Shown here piece after piece: positions 15,719 to 25,719 of a DNA stretch of 64,000 nucleotides (positions are counted from its first letter, which is position 1; each line of letters begins with the position of its first letter). The notes under the pieces are model-generated. The model was not told the origin of the DNA. It saw nothing but the letters and a program-made list of their open reading frames with translations, and made no database searches. The translations under genes and the position numbers were made by a program. The DNA lies in NCBI RefSeq assembly GCF_003344965.1, contig NZ_CP031194.1, positions 7,378,001 to 7,442,000 of the forward strand. The letters are read 5' to 3'. The stretch is from Streptomyces paludis (GTDB taxonomy: Bacteria; Actinomycetota; Actinomycetes; Streptomycetales; Streptomycetaceae).

Positions 15719-17329
15719 ATGACCCAGCACGCACACCTCCCCGGCCCGCACCGCCGAGGGCTGCTCACCGCGGCCGGCGGTCTCGCCGCCGGACTCGGCG
15801 CGCTCGCGCTCACCGGCTGCTCGGGCACGGAAACGCCCCGCGCCGGCGCCGGCGACGGCGGCGGGAGCGGGAGCGGCGACGGCAAGCCGAGACGCGGCGG
15901 CCGGCTGCGCGCCGCGTTCGCCGGCGGCGGCGCCGGCGAGACACTCGACCCGCATCTGAGCAACCTCTTCGCCGACGCCGCCCGCGCCAAGGCGCTCTTC
16001 GACAAGCTCGCGGACTACGGCCCCGATCTCGCCGCGCGCCCGCGCCTGGCCGCGGCATGGGAGCCGAACGCCCGTCTCGACCGGTGGAAGGTCACCCTGC
16101 GCGAGGCGGCCTTCCACGACGGCAAGCCGGTGACCGCCGCCGACGTCCTGTACAGCTACCGCCGGATCGCCGACCCGAAGCAGGCGTTCCGCGCCCGGGC
16201 CTCGCTGGAGCCCATCGACCTGTCCGCCAGCAGGGCGCCGGCCCCCCGTACCGTCGAGTTCGTCCTGAAGCGGCCGACGGCCGAATTCCCCAATGTGCTC
16301 GCGGCGTTCGGCGCGTACATCGTCCCGGCGGCCTCCGGTCCGGTGGACTTCGACAAGAACCCCGTCGGCAGCGGCCCCTTCCGCTTCGTCTCCTTCGCCC
16401 CCGGCCGCTCCGCGGTCTTCCGGCGCAACGACGCCTACTGGGACGGCCCGCCACACCTCGACGAGCTGGAGATCGTCGTCGCCAACGAGGAGTCCGCGCG
16501 CGTCAACGCGCTCCTCGGCGGCCAGATCGAGTACGCGCACGAACTCAACCCCGCCACCGCCCGCGCCCATGAGGACAAGGGGCGGATCGGGATCGTGCGG
16601 CTGCGCAACAGCGCCATGCAGGCGTTCGCCATGAAGACCGACCGGCCGCCGTTCGACGACCCGCGCGTCCGCGAGGCGTTCTTCCTGATCGCCGACCGCG
16701 AGGAGCTGGTGGCGGGCGCGCTCTCCGGCGCGGGCGAGATCGGCAACGACCTGTTCGGCAAGGGGTACGAGTACTACGCCGGTGAGCTGCCCCAGCGCGC
16801 CCAGGATCTCGGCCGCGCCCGTGCCCTGCTGAAGAAGGCGGGCGCCGAGGGACTGCGGGTCACCCTCGACACCTCGCCCGTGGCCGCCGGATTCACCGAG
16901 GCCGCCACGGTCTTCCGGGACCAGGCGGCGAAGGCCGGCGTGACGATCACGGTGCGCACGGGCAGCAAGGACAGCTACTGGAAGGACATCCTCGACTCCG
17001 GGACGCTGTGCAGCTACCGCTCCGGGGCCATGCCCATCGAGTCGCACATCTCCCAGCGCCTGCTGACCGATTCGACGACGAACGCGACCAAGTGGCACCA
17101 CAAGGACTTCGACGACCTCTACCAGCAGGCGCAGTCCACCGGCGACCCCGTCCGCCGCGCCGCCGTCTACACCCGGATGCAGCGCCGGCTGCACGCCGAG
17201 GGCGGTTTTCTGATCTGGGGGTTCGCCGACTGGATCCTGGGAACCTCCCTCAAGGTGAAGGGAGTTGCCCCGGACGCGCCGGCCAACACACTGGACTGGG
17301 CCCGCTTCGACACGGTGTGGCTGGCGTGA
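15719..17329 (+). CDS. ABC-importer solute-binding lipoprotein, family 5 (peptide/nickel type)
   Basis: A 536-residue lipoprotein with GGAAGC before ATG 15719. Its N-terminus has a twin-arginine HRRGLLTA motif, a hydrophobic core and the lipobox LTGC (Cys about 38), followed by a Gly/Ser linker. The mature part is a family-5 substrate-binding protein: LDPHLSNLFADAARAKALFDKL, PVTAADVLYSYRRIADP, NPVGSGPFRFVSF and NDAYWDGPPHLDELEI. Family 5 binds peptides, nickel and opine-type metallophore complexes. In this operon it is expected to capture the metal-loaded product outside the cell. Confidence 0.88.
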   Translation: MTQHAHLPGPHRRGLLTAAGGLAAGLGALALTGCSGTETPRAGAGDGGGSGSGDGKPRRGGRLRAAFAGGGAGETLDPHLSNLFADAARAKALFDKLADYGPDLAARPRLAAAWEPNARLDRWKVTLREAAFHDGKPVTAADVLYSYRRIADPKQAFRARASLEPIDLSASRAPAPRTVEFVLKRPTAEFPNVLAAFGAYIVPAASGPVDFDKNPVGSGPFRFVSFAPGRSAVFRRNDAYWDGPPHLDELEIVVANEESARVNALLGGQIEYAHELNPATARAHEDKGRIGIVRLRNSAMQAFAMKTDRPPFDDPRVREAFFLIADREELVAGALSGAGEIGNDLFGKGYEYYAGELPQRAQDLGRARALLKKAGAEGLRVTLDTSPVAAGFTEAATVFRDQAAKAGVTITVRTGSKDSYWKDILDSGTLCSYRSGAMPIESHISQRLLTDSTTNATKWHHKDFDDLYQQAQSTGDPVRRAAVYTRMQRRLHAEGGFLIWGFADWILGTSLKVKGVAPDAPANTLDWARFDTVWLA

Positions 17330-18300
17330 GACGGGCCGGTCCGGCCGCCGCACCGCTCCGGAGCTGGGCGGCGCGGCGGCTGCTCCTCGGGGTGGCGCAG
17401 ACCGCGGCCGTGGTGCTGCTGGTCTTCGTCCTCACCGAGGCGCTGCCGGGCGACGCCGCCGTGGCGCTCGCCGGCGACCAGCCCGATCCGGCGCGTATCG
17501 CCGCGATCCGCGAGGCGATGGGGCTGGACCGGCCCGCGTACGTACGGCTGCTGGACTGGGTGGCTGGGCTGGCGCACGGCGATCTGGGCACCTCGCTGGC
17601 CTCGGGCCGGCCCGTCTCCACGTACCTCGCCGACGGGTACGGACCGACCCTGCTGCTCGCCGCCGTCACCGTGACACCGCTGGTGCCGCTCGGTGTCGGC
17701 CTGGGGGTGCTGGCCGCGCGTTTCGCGGGACGGCCGCTGGACCGGCTGGTCAGCTCCGTGACGCTGGGGATCTACGCCGTACCGGAGTTCGCCCTCGGCA
17801 CCCTGCTGATCACGGTCTTCGCGCTGCGGCTGGGGTGGCTGCCGCCGACCGCGGTGGGGTACGGCACGGATCTGCTCGCGCATCCGGCGGCGCTGGTCCT
17901 GCCCGTGCTGATCCTGCTGTCGCGGCCGGTGTGCTCCCTGACCCGGCTGGTGCGGGCGGGCATGATCGACGCGCTGGCGTCCCCGTATGCCGCGCAGGCC
18001 CGGCGGTACGGGATCGCCGGGGCCCGGATCCGCTACGCGCACGCGCTGCCGAACGCGATGGCGCCGGCCGCGCAGCAGCTGGCGCGGACGGTCGACTGGC
18101 TGCTCTGCGGGGTGATCGTGGTGGAGGCGCTGTATGTGATCCCGGGGCTGGGGACGGTCCTGATCAACGCGGTGGCGGAGCGCGATGTGCCGGTGGTGCA
18201 GGGGCTGGCGGTGGTCTTCGGGGTCACCACCGTGGTGCTCAACCTGGGGGCGGATCTGGTGGCGCGCAGACTGGCGCCGAGGGCGGGGGCGGCGGCATGA
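17326..18300 (+). CDS. Opp/Nik-type ABC importer permease 1
   Basis: A 324-residue permease starting in the SBP stop (GTGA). It shows LGVAQTAAVVLLVFVLTEALPGD, a hallmark OppB/NikB start, and the ATPase-coupling EAA loop YAAQARRYGIAGARIRYAHALPNA (about 222-245). About six membrane helices. Partner of the next gene. Confidence 0.88.
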   Translation: MRRAGPAAAPLRSWAARRLLLGVAQTAAVVLLVFVLTEALPGDAAVALAGDQPDPARIAAIREAMGLDRPAYVRLLDWVAGLAHGDLGTSLASGRPVSTYLADGYGPTLLLAAVTVTPLVPLGVGLGVLAARFAGRPLDRLVSSVTLGIYAVPEFALGTLLITVFALRLGWLPPTAVGYGTDLLAHPAALVLPVLILLSRPVCSLTRLVRAGMIDALASPYAAQARRYGIAGARIRYAHALPNAMAPAAQQLARTVDWLLCGVIVVEALYVIPGLGTVLINAVAERDVPVVQGLAVVFGVTTVVLNLGADLVARRLAPRAGAAA

Positions 18301-19121
18301 GAGCGGGACCGGACACCGGCGGGGGCGCGGTGCGGGTGGCGGCGGCCGTCCTGTTCGCCGTACCCGCCGTACTGGCCCTGTGCGGTCCGCTGTGGGCGGG
18401 GGAGCCGGGCCCGCGCGGCACGTCCTTCACCCTGGGCGGCGGCCACTGGCTGGGCACGGACTTCGTGGGGCGTGATGTGTGGCGCCTGGTGCTGCTGGGG
18501 GGCCGCCCCGTACTGCTGACCGCGCTGGCGGCGACGGCGCTCACCTACGCGGTGGCGCTGCCCCTGGCCCTGGCCGCCGCGCTCACCCACCGGACCTGGC
18601 TCGAAGAGCTGCTGATGCGACCGCTGGACGTGCTGCTCGCCGTACCGTCGCTGCTGCTGATCCTGCTGGTCTCGGCCGTGACGGCGCCGGGTCCGGTGGG
18701 CCTCGCGCTGCTGGTGGCGCTCGTCAACATCCCGGACGCGGCCAGGATCGTCCGGGCCGCGGCGGCGGAGGCGGCGTCGCGCCCGGCGGTCGAGGCGCTG
18801 CGGATGCAGGGGGAGACCTGGTGGCGTACGGCGGTCGGCTATGTCGGCAGGGCGAGCGCCCGCACCCTGGCGGCGGACATGGGGGTGCGGCTGACGGGGG
18901 TGCTGTATCTGGTGTCGACGGCGGCCTTCCTGGGGGTGGGAGTCGCCCCGGACGCGGCCGACTGGGCGGTGATGGTCGACCGCAACCGCACGGGACTCTT
19001 CCTCCAGCCCTGGGCCGTGGTGGTGCCCGCCCTGCTGATCGTCGCCCTGACGATGGGCGGCAATGTGCTCTTCGACGCCGTACGGGACCGGCGGCCGGCC
19101 AAGGACGGGAGGCACCGTTGA
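18297..19121 (+). CDS. Opp/Nik-type ABC importer permease 2
   Basis: A 274-residue OppC/NikC-like permease overlapping the previous gene by ATGA. It has the typical HWLGTDFVGRDVWRLVLLGGRPVLLTAL segment (about 49-76) and an EAA-like loop VEALRMQGETWWRTAVGYVG. About five to six helices. It forms the channel heterodimer with the preceding permease. Confidence 0.87.
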   Translation: MRAGPDTGGGAVRVAAAVLFAVPAVLALCGPLWAGEPGPRGTSFTLGGGHWLGTDFVGRDVWRLVLLGGRPVLLTALAATALTYAVALPLALAAALTHRTWLEELLMRPLDVLLAVPSLLLILLVSAVTAPGPVGLALLVALVNIPDAARIVRAAAAEAASRPAVEALRMQGETWWRTAVGYVGRASARTLAADMGVRLTGVLYLVSTAAFLGVGVAPDAADWAVMVDRNRTGLFLQPWAVVVPALLIVALTMGGNVLFDAVRDRRPAKDGRHR

Positions 19122-20647
19122 ACACGATCGCCGAGATCAGGGACCTGCGCGTGGAGATCGGCGGCGGCGCGGGACGGGCGGGCCGCGCGATCGTCGACGG
19201 GGTGAGCCTGCGCGTCGAGCCCGGCGGGATCACCGCGCTGGTCGGCGCCTCCGGCAGCGGAAAGACGACGACGGGCCTGGCCCTGCTGGGCGAGTTCCCG
19301 GCGGGGGCGCGGGTGACGGGCACCGTACGGGTGCCGGAGGGCCTGGTCGGTTACGTACCGCAGCACCCCGCCGCGGTGCTGAACCCGGCGCGCCGGGTGG
19401 ACGCGCTGCTGCGGGACATCGCGCGGGGCGGGCTCAGTGGGCTGTCGCCCGGCGGGCTTCCGCGCGGCGGGCTGTCGCGCGGCGAGCGGCGGGCGGCGGC
19501 CCGGGACCGGGTGCGCCGGGCGCTCCGGGACGCCCAACTCGAACCGGACGAAGCGATGTTGAGGCGCTATCCGCATGAGCTGTCGGGCGGCCAGCAGCAG
19601 CGGGTGGTGCTGGCGCAGGCCCTGCTGCTGGGCGCCCGGGTGCTGGTGGCGGACGAGCCGACGACGGGTCAGGACCCGCTGACGAAGAGGCTGATCGCGG
19701 AGCAGCTGGCCGCGGTGGCCCGACGGGGGATGGCGATCGTGCTGCTCAGCCATGACCTGGGGATCGTCCGGGAGCTGGCGGACGAGGTGCTGGTGATGCG
19801 CGGCGGCGCGGTGGTGGAGTCAGGACCGCCGCGGCGGCTGTGGGAGCGGCCGAGGGACCCGTGGACGAAGGAGCTGCTGTCGGGCGACGACGAGGCGATG
19901 GCCACGGCGGCGGCGGGCGCGCGGGCGAACGCGCCCGCGCGGTCGGGCCGGACGGTCCTGGAGGCCCGGGGCATCACGGTGCGCCACCTCCGGGTGCGGC
20001 ACACCGCGCCGGTCCTGAGCGATGCCGCGCTGACGGTGCGCGAGGGCGAGTTCCTGGCGGTGGTGGGCCGCTCCGGCAGCGGGAAGACCACCCTGGCTCG
20101 CTGTCTGGCCGGGCTGCACCGGGACCACGAGGGGGAGGTACTGCTCGACGGTGTCCCGCTGCCGCGCAGTGTGCGGGGCAGGAGCCGGGAGCAACTGGCG
20201 GCGGTGCAGTACGTGTTCCAGGACGTACGAGCGGCGTTCGACGAGTACCGCCCGGTCCTCGACCAGGTGGCCCGTACGGCCGTACGGCTCCGGAACACCC
20301 CCGCGCCCGAGGCCCTGGCCGAGGCCCTGACCACGCTGAACGCGCTGGGCCTCGGCGACGACACGGTACGGCGGCGCCCCGCCGCGCTGTCCGGCGGTGA
20401 ACTCCAGCGCGCCGCCCTGGCCCGCGCGCTGCTGGCCCGCCCCCGGGTGCTGATCTGCGACGAGATCACCTCCGGGCTCGACACCGTCACCCGCCGCGCG
20501 CTGCTGGCGCTCCTCACCGCTCTGCCGGAGACGTACGACGGGCTGTCGCTGGTCCTGATCACCCACGACCCGCACATCGCGGCCCGCGCCCACCGGGTGG
20601 TCCGGGTGGCGGACGGGCGGTGCCGGAGCGTGCCCACGGCCGGCTGA
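19118..20647 (+). CDS. fused dual-domain ABC ATPase for the Opp/Nik-type importer
   Basis: A 509-residue protein read from TTG 19118, which overlaps the permease stop (TTGA) and has GGGAGG upstream. Two ATPase domains are fused: domain 1 with Walker A GASGSGKTT (about 44-52), signature LSGGQQQR and Walker B VLVADEP; domain 2 with Walker A GRSGSGKTT, signature LSGGELQR and LICDEI. Other systems use two separate proteins (OppD/OppF, NikD/NikE). The region before the first signature has a short Gly-Leu repeat insertion (about 105-125). Last gene of the operon; it energises uptake. Confidence 0.88.
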   Translation: MNTIAEIRDLRVEIGGGAGRAGRAIVDGVSLRVEPGGITALVGASGSGKTTTGLALLGEFPAGARVTGTVRVPEGLVGYVPQHPAAVLNPARRVDALLRDIARGGLSGLSPGGLPRGGLSRGERRAAARDRVRRALRDAQLEPDEAMLRRYPHELSGGQQQRVVLAQALLLGARVLVADEPTTGQDPLTKRLIAEQLAAVARRGMAIVLLSHDLGIVRELADEVLVMRGGAVVESGPPRRLWERPRDPWTKELLSGDDEAMATAAAGARANAPARSGRTVLEARGITVRHLRVRHTAPVLSDAALTVREGEFLAVVGRSGSGKTTLARCLAGLHRDHEGEVLLDGVPLPRSVRGRSREQLAAVQYVFQDVRAAFDEYRPVLDQVARTAVRLRNTPAPEALAEALTTLNALGLGDDTVRRRPAALSGGELQRAALARALLARPRVLICDEITSGLDTVTRRALLALLTALPETYDGLSLVLITHDPHIAARAHRVVRVADGRCRSVPTAG

Positions 20648-20663
20648 GCCGCGGCCGGGTGAC

Positions 20664-21608
20664 CTACGGCCAGGTGAGCAGCGCGCGGGCGGTGGGCTCG
20701 TCGACGACCAGGGTGTGCAGGATCCCCGAGCGGAGCAGCGCCGAGATGGCGTCGCGCTTGGTCGGTCCCCCCGCCACGCCCATCACGTTGTCGATGGCGC
20801 GGAGATCCTGGAGCGAGATCCCGATCCGGCGGTCGTCCAGACCGCGCAGCGCCTGCCCCTCGGCGTCGAACATGAGGGCGCAGGTCTCGGCCGCCACACC
20901 GGAGGCCAGCAGCGCGTCCCGCTCGGCCGGCGCGAGCCGGTCGTACACCTGGGACTCGGGCGGTGTCCACGAGCCGACCGAGACGACGGCGCGGGTCACC
21001 TTGCGGTACTGGGCGATGGTCGCCTTGACGCCGGGCTGGCGGCGCAGGGAGTCGGCGGACTCGGGGTCGGGGGTGATCATCGGGGCGTAGATGGGATGGG
21101 CCCGGCCGCCGCTGACCGAGGTGATGCGGCCGAGTATCTCCAGGCCCGTCTGCTGGACCGTGCCGGTCAGCCCGGTGAGCTGCACGACATCGCACGGCGG
21201 AAGCCGGTTCAGATGGTCCGCGATATGGCTGACGGTCCGTCCGCTGTCCAGCCCGAGCACATCGTCCTTGGTGACCGTCTCGGAGAGAACTCCGGCTGCC
21301 ACCCGGCCGAGACGGTCGTGGATCTGCGCGCGGTCGGCCTCCTCGTCGGCCGTCTCGTCGACCCGCACCGCGTACGCGTGGCGCAGCCCGAACCGCCCGG
21401 CGAGGGCGTCGGAGACCTCCGGCGCGATCAGGGCGCTGGGCTTGATGGTGATGGTGACCAGGCCGGACTCCAGAGCGGCGTCCAGCAGCCGGCCCGTCTT
21501 GAACCGGGAGATGCCGAGGCGCTCCGCGATCTGAACCCGGGTCAGCCCGCCCAGGTAGTAGAGGCGCGCGACGCGCCCCATGAGTTCCACATCTCTTGTC
21601 CCGGTCAT
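20664..21608 (-). CDS. SorC-family sugar-responsive transcriptional regulator
   Basis: A 314-residue protein from ATG 21608 with AGGA upstream. An N-terminal helix-turn-helix GLTRVQIAERLGISRFKTGRLL (about 20-41) is joined to a large SorC sugar-phosphate-binding domain (RPSUGAR-type folds: DVLGLDSGRTVSHIADHL, VSVGSW, ALFDAEG-like LMFDAEGQALRGLDDRRIGISLQDLR, GGPTKRDAISALLRSG). SorC/DeoR-type proteins such as EryD and SorC repress polyol operons and are released by phosphorylated intermediates. Divergent from the ABC/kinase operon, with palindromic sites between, so it is the operon's regulator. Confidence 0.87.
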   Translation of the reverse strand: MTGTRDVELMGRVARLYYLGGLTRVQIAERLGISRFKTGRLLDAALESGLVTITIKPSALIAPEVSDALAGRFGLRHAYAVRVDETADEEADRAQIHDRLGRVAAGVLSETVTKDDVLGLDSGRTVSHIADHLNRLPPCDVVQLTGLTGTVQQTGLEILGRITSVSGGRAHPIYAPMITPDPESADSLRRQPGVKATIAQYRKVTRAVVSVGSWTPPESQVYDRLAPAERDALLASGVAAETCALMFDAEGQALRGLDDRRIGISLQDLRAIDNVMGVAGGPTKRDAISALLRSGILHTLVVDEPTARALLTWP

Positions 21609-21649
21609 GCCGTCATCCTGCCCTAATGTGGGCGAGACTCGCAAACGAG

Positions 21650-21685
21650 TGCTCATGTGAGCAATGCATTGACGTGTGAGCAATC
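21650..21685. promoter_or_regulatory. candidate SorC operator with repeated TGTGAGCAAT half-sites
   Basis: TGCTCATGTGAGCA (21650-21663) is palindromic, and the half-site TGTGAGCAAT occurs at 21656 and again at 21675, 19 bases apart. Both lie between the divergent SorC gene and the ABC operon. Confidence 0.5.
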
Positions 21686-21765
21686 CGGGGTCAGCATGGC
21701 ACCACTCGCCACGGGAGGCGGGGAAAAAACGCCCCAGCCATCGTTGCCTCGGGGAAGGAGCCGTG

Positions 21766-23382
21766 ATGGACAGCGACGGATCAATAGCGGCCGAGCCCGC
21801 CATGCTGGAATGCCGGGAGTTGTACAAGTCCTTCGGCGGCGTGCCGGTCCTCAAGGGAGCGGGTCTCACCCTGCGGCCCGGTACGGTCACCGCCCTCGCC
21901 GGGGAGAACGGCGCCGGCAAGTCGACCATGATGAAGATCGCCTCGGGCCAGCTCAGGGCCGACCGCGGCGTCGTACACGTCCGCGGGGAGCAGCTGACAC
22001 CGGGCGACCCCAAGGCCGCCCACCGGCTCGGGGTCGCGATCGTGCCGCAGGAGCTGGCCTCCATCGACGACATGACCGTCTACGAGAACCTCTTCGTCGG
22101 CCACGAGACCCGCACCCGCCTCGGGCTGCTGGACCGGCAGGCCATGATCGCCGCGGCCCGCCGCGCCCTGGACGTCTTCGAGGTCGGCATCGAACCGACC
22201 ACGCGGATGTCCCGGCTGCCCGTGGGACTGCGCCAGATCGTGGAGATCGTCAAGTGCACCCACCGCGGTGCCAAGGTCCTGCTGCTCGACGAGCCGACCT
22301 CGGCCATCGCCAAGCACGAGGTCGACAGCCTGTACACCCTGGTCAGACGCCTCCGGTCGACCGGTGTGGCCGTGATGTACACGACCCACAAGATGGAGGA
22401 GATGCGGGCGCTCGCCGACCGGGTGGTGGTGCTCCGCGACGGCGTCCTCGTCGCCGACCGGAGCATGGCCGAGGTCAGCGACGACGACATCGTGACCGCC
22501 ATGATCGGCCGCGACCTGGAGAGCCTCTTCCCGGCGGTACGGCCCCCCGCGGCCGAACCGGTCCTGGAGGTCCGCGACCTGCGGGTCACGGGCAGCCCGG
22601 AGCCCACCACGCTCACCGTCCGCGCGGGCGAGATCCTCGGCCTCGCCGGACTCGTCGGCGCCGGGCGCACGGAGCTGCTGGAGAGCATCTTCGGAGCGCG
22701 CCCCGACGACGGCGGCACGGTCAGCGTCGACGGCCGCCCGGTGGCCCGGCGCACCCCGGCCGGCTCGATCCGCAGCGGGATCGCGTTCGTCCCGGAGGAC
22801 CGCAAGGGCGCCGGGGCCGTACTCACCATGAGCATCCTCGACAACGCCACGCTGCCCCGCCTCGCGGACTTCAGCATCGCCGGCTGGCTCCGTAACTCCG
22901 CCCGTACCAGCAGGATCGACACCGCCATGGAGTCGGTACGGCTGCGCAGCCGCGGCACCGGCCAGTCGGTGGGCACCCTGTCCGGCGGCAACCAGCAGAA
23001 GGTCGTGATCGCCCGCTGGCTCACCAGCGACGTACGCGTCCTGCTGCTGGACGAGCCCACCCGGGGCGTCGACGTCGGCGCGCGGTCGGAGATCTACCGG
23101 ATCATCGCCGACCTGGCCGCCGAGGGCATGGCCGTGGTGATGGCCTCGTCCGACATGCCGGAGATCCTCGGGCTCTCCCACCGGGCGCTGGTCCTGCGCG
23201 GCGGCGCCGTCGCCGCGGAGCTGGACCGGGCACAACTCGACCGCGCCGACGCGCAGGCCACCATCTTCCGGATCGCCGCGGGGCTGGCGGACAGCGGGAC
23301 GACCGCCGCCCCGGACGACCCGCCCGCCCCACCAGCGGCGGACACACCATCCCCCTCACCGGGCAAGGACGACGCCTCATGA
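21766..23382 (+). CDS. ribose-type sugar ABC importer, dual ATPase subunit
   Basis: A 538-residue RbsA/XylG-like ATPase. ATG 21766 is chosen because GGGGAAGGAG ends five bases upstream; a GTG at 21763 is too close. Domain 1 has Walker [10 protein letters not shown] and [15 protein letters not shown]; domain 2 has a degenerate Walker A (GLVGAGRTE), signature LSGGNQQKV and [13 protein letters not shown], the usual asymmetric pattern of carbohydrate-uptake type 2 importers. First gene of the polyol operon, coupled by ATGA to its permease. Confidence 0.92.
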   Translation: MDSDGSIAAEPAMLECRELYKSFGGVPVLKGAGLTLRPGTVTALAGENGAGKSTMMKIASGQLRADRGVVHVRGEQLTPGDPKAAHRLGVAIVPQELASIDDMTVYENLFVGHETRTRLGLLDRQAMIAAARRALDVFEVGIEPTTRMSRLPVGLRQIVEIVKCTHRGAKVLLLDEPTSAIAKHEVDSLYTLVRRLRSTGVAVMYTTHKMEEMRALADRVVVLRDGVLVADRSMAEVSDDDIVTAMIGRDLESLFPAVRPPAAEPVLEVRDLRVTGSPEPTTLTVRAGEILGLAGLVGAGRTELLESIFGARPDDGGTVSVDGRPVARRTPAGSIRSGIAFVPEDRKGAGAVLTMSILDNATLPRLADFSIAGWLRNSARTSRIDTAMESVRLRSRGTGQSVGTLSGGNQQKVVIARWLTSDVRVLLLDEPTRGVDVGARSEIYRIIADLAAEGMAVVMASSDMPEILGLSHRALVLRGGAVAAELDRAQLDRADAQATIFRIAAGLADSGTTAAPDDPPAPPAADTPSPSPGKDDAS

Positions 23383-24395
23383 CCGCACTCTCCACCCACG
23401 ACACCTCCCCGGGCCCCTCGGCGCCGGACGGACAGGGCAGCCGCGTCAGCGCCGCCTGGCTCAAGGCCATGGCGCTGCGGTACTCGATGTTCCTCGTACT
23501 GCTGCTGGTGATCGGCTACTTCTCGTACCGCAGCGCCCGGTTCGGCACGGTGGACAACCTCCAGACCATCCTGATCGCCGCCGCGCCGTTCGCGCTGATC
23601 GCCCTCGGCCAGACGCTGGTGATCCTCACCGGGGGCATCGACCTGTCCGTCGGCTCGGTCATCGCCGCCTCGGGGATGACCGCCGCCTGGACCGCGAAGA
23701 ACTACCCGGGCAATCTCCTCCTGCCCATCGTGGCCGCGATGCTGGTCGGGCTGGCCGCCGGGGCCGTCAACGGATTCCTGGTCTCCCGGCTCAACGTGCC
23801 CCCGTTCATCGCCACCCTGGGCATGCTCACGGCCGGCAGCGGAATCGCCTATGTCATCGGCGGCGGCGCGCCCATCAGCGGGCTGTCGTCCGACTTCGGG
23901 AAGATCGCCAACTCCAGCTTCCTGGGCCTCAAGGTCCCGGTGATCGTCATGATCGTCGGCATTGTCGTCCTGGCGGCGATCATGCGCAGGACGGCCTACG
24001 GCCTGCGCGTCTACGCCGTCGGCGGCAACCGGGTGGCCTCCGAGATCGCCGGTGTCAACGCCCGCAACGTGCTCTTCAGCGTCTACGCGGTCTCCGGGAT
24101 GCTGGCCGGCCTCTCCGGGGTCATGCTCGCCTCCCGGGTGATCTCCGGCGCCCCCGACCTCGGCCGGGGGTACGAACTCGACGCCATCGCGGCGGTCGTC
24201 ATCGGCGGGGCCAGCCTGATGGGAGGCCGCGGCACGGTCTTCGGCACCGTCCTGGGCCTGCTGCTCATCCAGACGCTCAACAACGGCCTGGACATCCTGA
24301 CCGTCCCCGCCTACTGGCAGAACGTGATCAAGGGCGTCCTGATCGTCGCGGCGGTCGCCGTCGACACCTGGTCGGCCCGCCGCCGCGTCACCTAG
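23379..24395 (+). CDS. ribose-type sugar ABC importer, permease
   Basis: A 338-residue RbsC-like permease whose ATG overlaps the ATPase stop. Family marks include [55 protein letters not shown] and [18 protein letters not shown]. About nine or ten hydrophobic helices. The 146-base gap downstream is C-rich with short CGCACCC-type repeats and holds no gene. Confidence 0.92.
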   Translation: MTALSTHDTSPGPSAPDGQGSRVSAAWLKAMALRYSMFLVLLLVIGYFSYRSARFGTVDNLQTILIAAAPFALIALGQTLVILTGGIDLSVGSVIAASGMTAAWTAKNYPGNLLLPIVAAMLVGLAAGAVNGFLVSRLNVPPFIATLGMLTAGSGIAYVIGGGAPISGLSSDFGKIANSSFLGLKVPVIVMIVGIVVLAAIMRRTAYGLRVYAVGGNRVASEIAGVNARNVLFSVYAVSGMLAGLSGVMLASRVISGAPDLGRGYELDAIAAVVIGGASLMGGRGTVFGTVLGLLLIQTLNNGLDILTVPAYWQNVIKGVLIVAAVAVDTWSARRRVT

Positions 24396-24541
24396 CGGTA
24401 CGCCCCGCCGCGTACGCCCGTACGCCCCGAACCCCCGCACCCCCGCGCACTCCCGCGCACCCGCACCCCACACCCCCGCCCCTTCCTCCTCCGTGCTGCC
24501 CGTGTGCCCGCACGCCCGTACCAGCAAAGGAAAAAAGAGAC

Positions 24542-25612
24542 ATGCGCCGTTCCGTCAGCAACAGAATCATCACCTGTATCGCCGTCTCGGGCATGGCCGT
24601 CGGCCTCGCGGCCTGCGGCGCCGGGGACCCGGCCAAGGACTCCGGCGGCAATGACGCGGACCGCCGTCTGCGCGTCGGCGTCACCGTCTACAACATGTCC
24701 TCCTTCATCACCGAGGGCAAGGAGGGCATGGAGACCTACGCCAAGGCCAACAACATCGAGCTGGTCTGGAACTCGGCCAACAACGACGTCTCCACCCAGG
24801 CCAACCAGGTCGACCAGCTGATCAACGCCGGCGTCGACGCCATCATCGTCGTCCCCGTGCAGGCCGACTCCCTGGCCCCGCAGATCGCCGAGGCCAAGAA
24901 GAAGAAGATCCCCGTCCTCGCCGTCAACGCCGAACTCAACAGCTCCGACCTGGCCGCGAGCGTGCAGCCGGACGATGTCGCCGCGGGCGCCCAGGAAATG
25001 GAGATGATGGCGAAGAAGCTGGGCGGCAAGGGCAATATCGTCATCCTCCAGGGCCCGCTCGGCGGCTCGGGCGAGATCAACCGCGGCAAGGGCATCGACC
25101 AGGTCCTCGCCAAGTACCCGGACATCAAGGTCCTGGCCAAGGACACCGCGAACTGGAAGCGGGACGAGGCCGTCAACAAGATGAAGAACTGGATCTCCGC
25201 CTTCGGCGGCAAGATCGACGGCGTCGTCTCCCAGAACGACGACATGGGCCTGGGCGCCCTCCAGGCCCTCAAGGAAGCCGGCCGGACCGTCCCGATCGTC
25301 GGTATCGACGGCATCCAGGACGGCCTGAACGCGGTCAAGGACGGCAGCTTCATCGGTACGTCGCTCCAGAACGGCACCGTCGAGCTGTCCGCCGGACTCG
25401 CCGTCGCGGACAAGATCGCCCGTAACGAGAAGGTCGCCACCGAGCCCGTCTACATCATGCCCGCCATCACGAAGGACAACGTCGGCGTCGCCATCGAGCA
25501 CGTGGTCACCGGGCGCGCGGACTTCCTGGCCAAGCTGCCGAAGATGACGGAGGAGAACCTCAAGACGGGCGACATCGCCTACGAGGGCATCCCCGGCCAG
25601 AAGCAGCAGTGA
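24542..25612 (+). CDS. ribose-type sugar ABC importer, solute-binding lipoprotein
   Basis: A 356-residue lipoprotein with AAAGGAAAAAAGAG before the ATG. Signal peptide with lipobox LAAC (Cys about 25). The mature part is a periplasmic-binding-protein type I sugar binder: [62 protein letters not shown] and [20 protein letters not shown]. It captures the sugar or polyol for the two preceding subunits. The Asn/Asp-rich ligand site is compatible with small polyols; the ligand is not determinable by eye. Confidence 0.91.
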   Translation: MRRSVSNRIITCIAVSGMAVGLAACGAGDPAKDSGGNDADRRLRVGVTVYNMSSFITEGKEGMETYAKANNIELVWNSANNDVSTQANQVDQLINAGVDAIIVVPVQADSLAPQIAEAKKKKIPVLAVNAELNSSDLAASVQPDDVAAGAQEMEMMAKKLGGKGNIVILQGPLGGSGEINRGKGIDQVLAKYPDIKVLAKDTANWKRDEAVNKMKNWISAFGGKIDGVVSQNDDMGLGALQALKEAGRTVPIVGIDGIQDGLNAVKDGSFIGTSLQNGTVELSAGLAVADKIARNEKVATEPVYIMPAITKDNVGVAIEHVVTGRADFLAKLPKMTEENLKTGDIAYEGIPGQKQQ

Positions 25613-25719
25613 TTCCCCCCGGGAAGCAGACCGGGCGCGACCGCTCCGGCCCGGAACCCCGGCCCGCCAGGGAGCCCCGGCTGCTTCCCCCCACGCTCCT
25701 ACACCCCCACGAGGCGCCC

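Noticed and set aside
24396..24541. C-rich gap before the sugar-binding lipoprotein considered as a small gene or riboswitch
   Set aside because: Only short CGCACCC-type repeats; no start with a ribosome site and no conserved RNA motif recognised.
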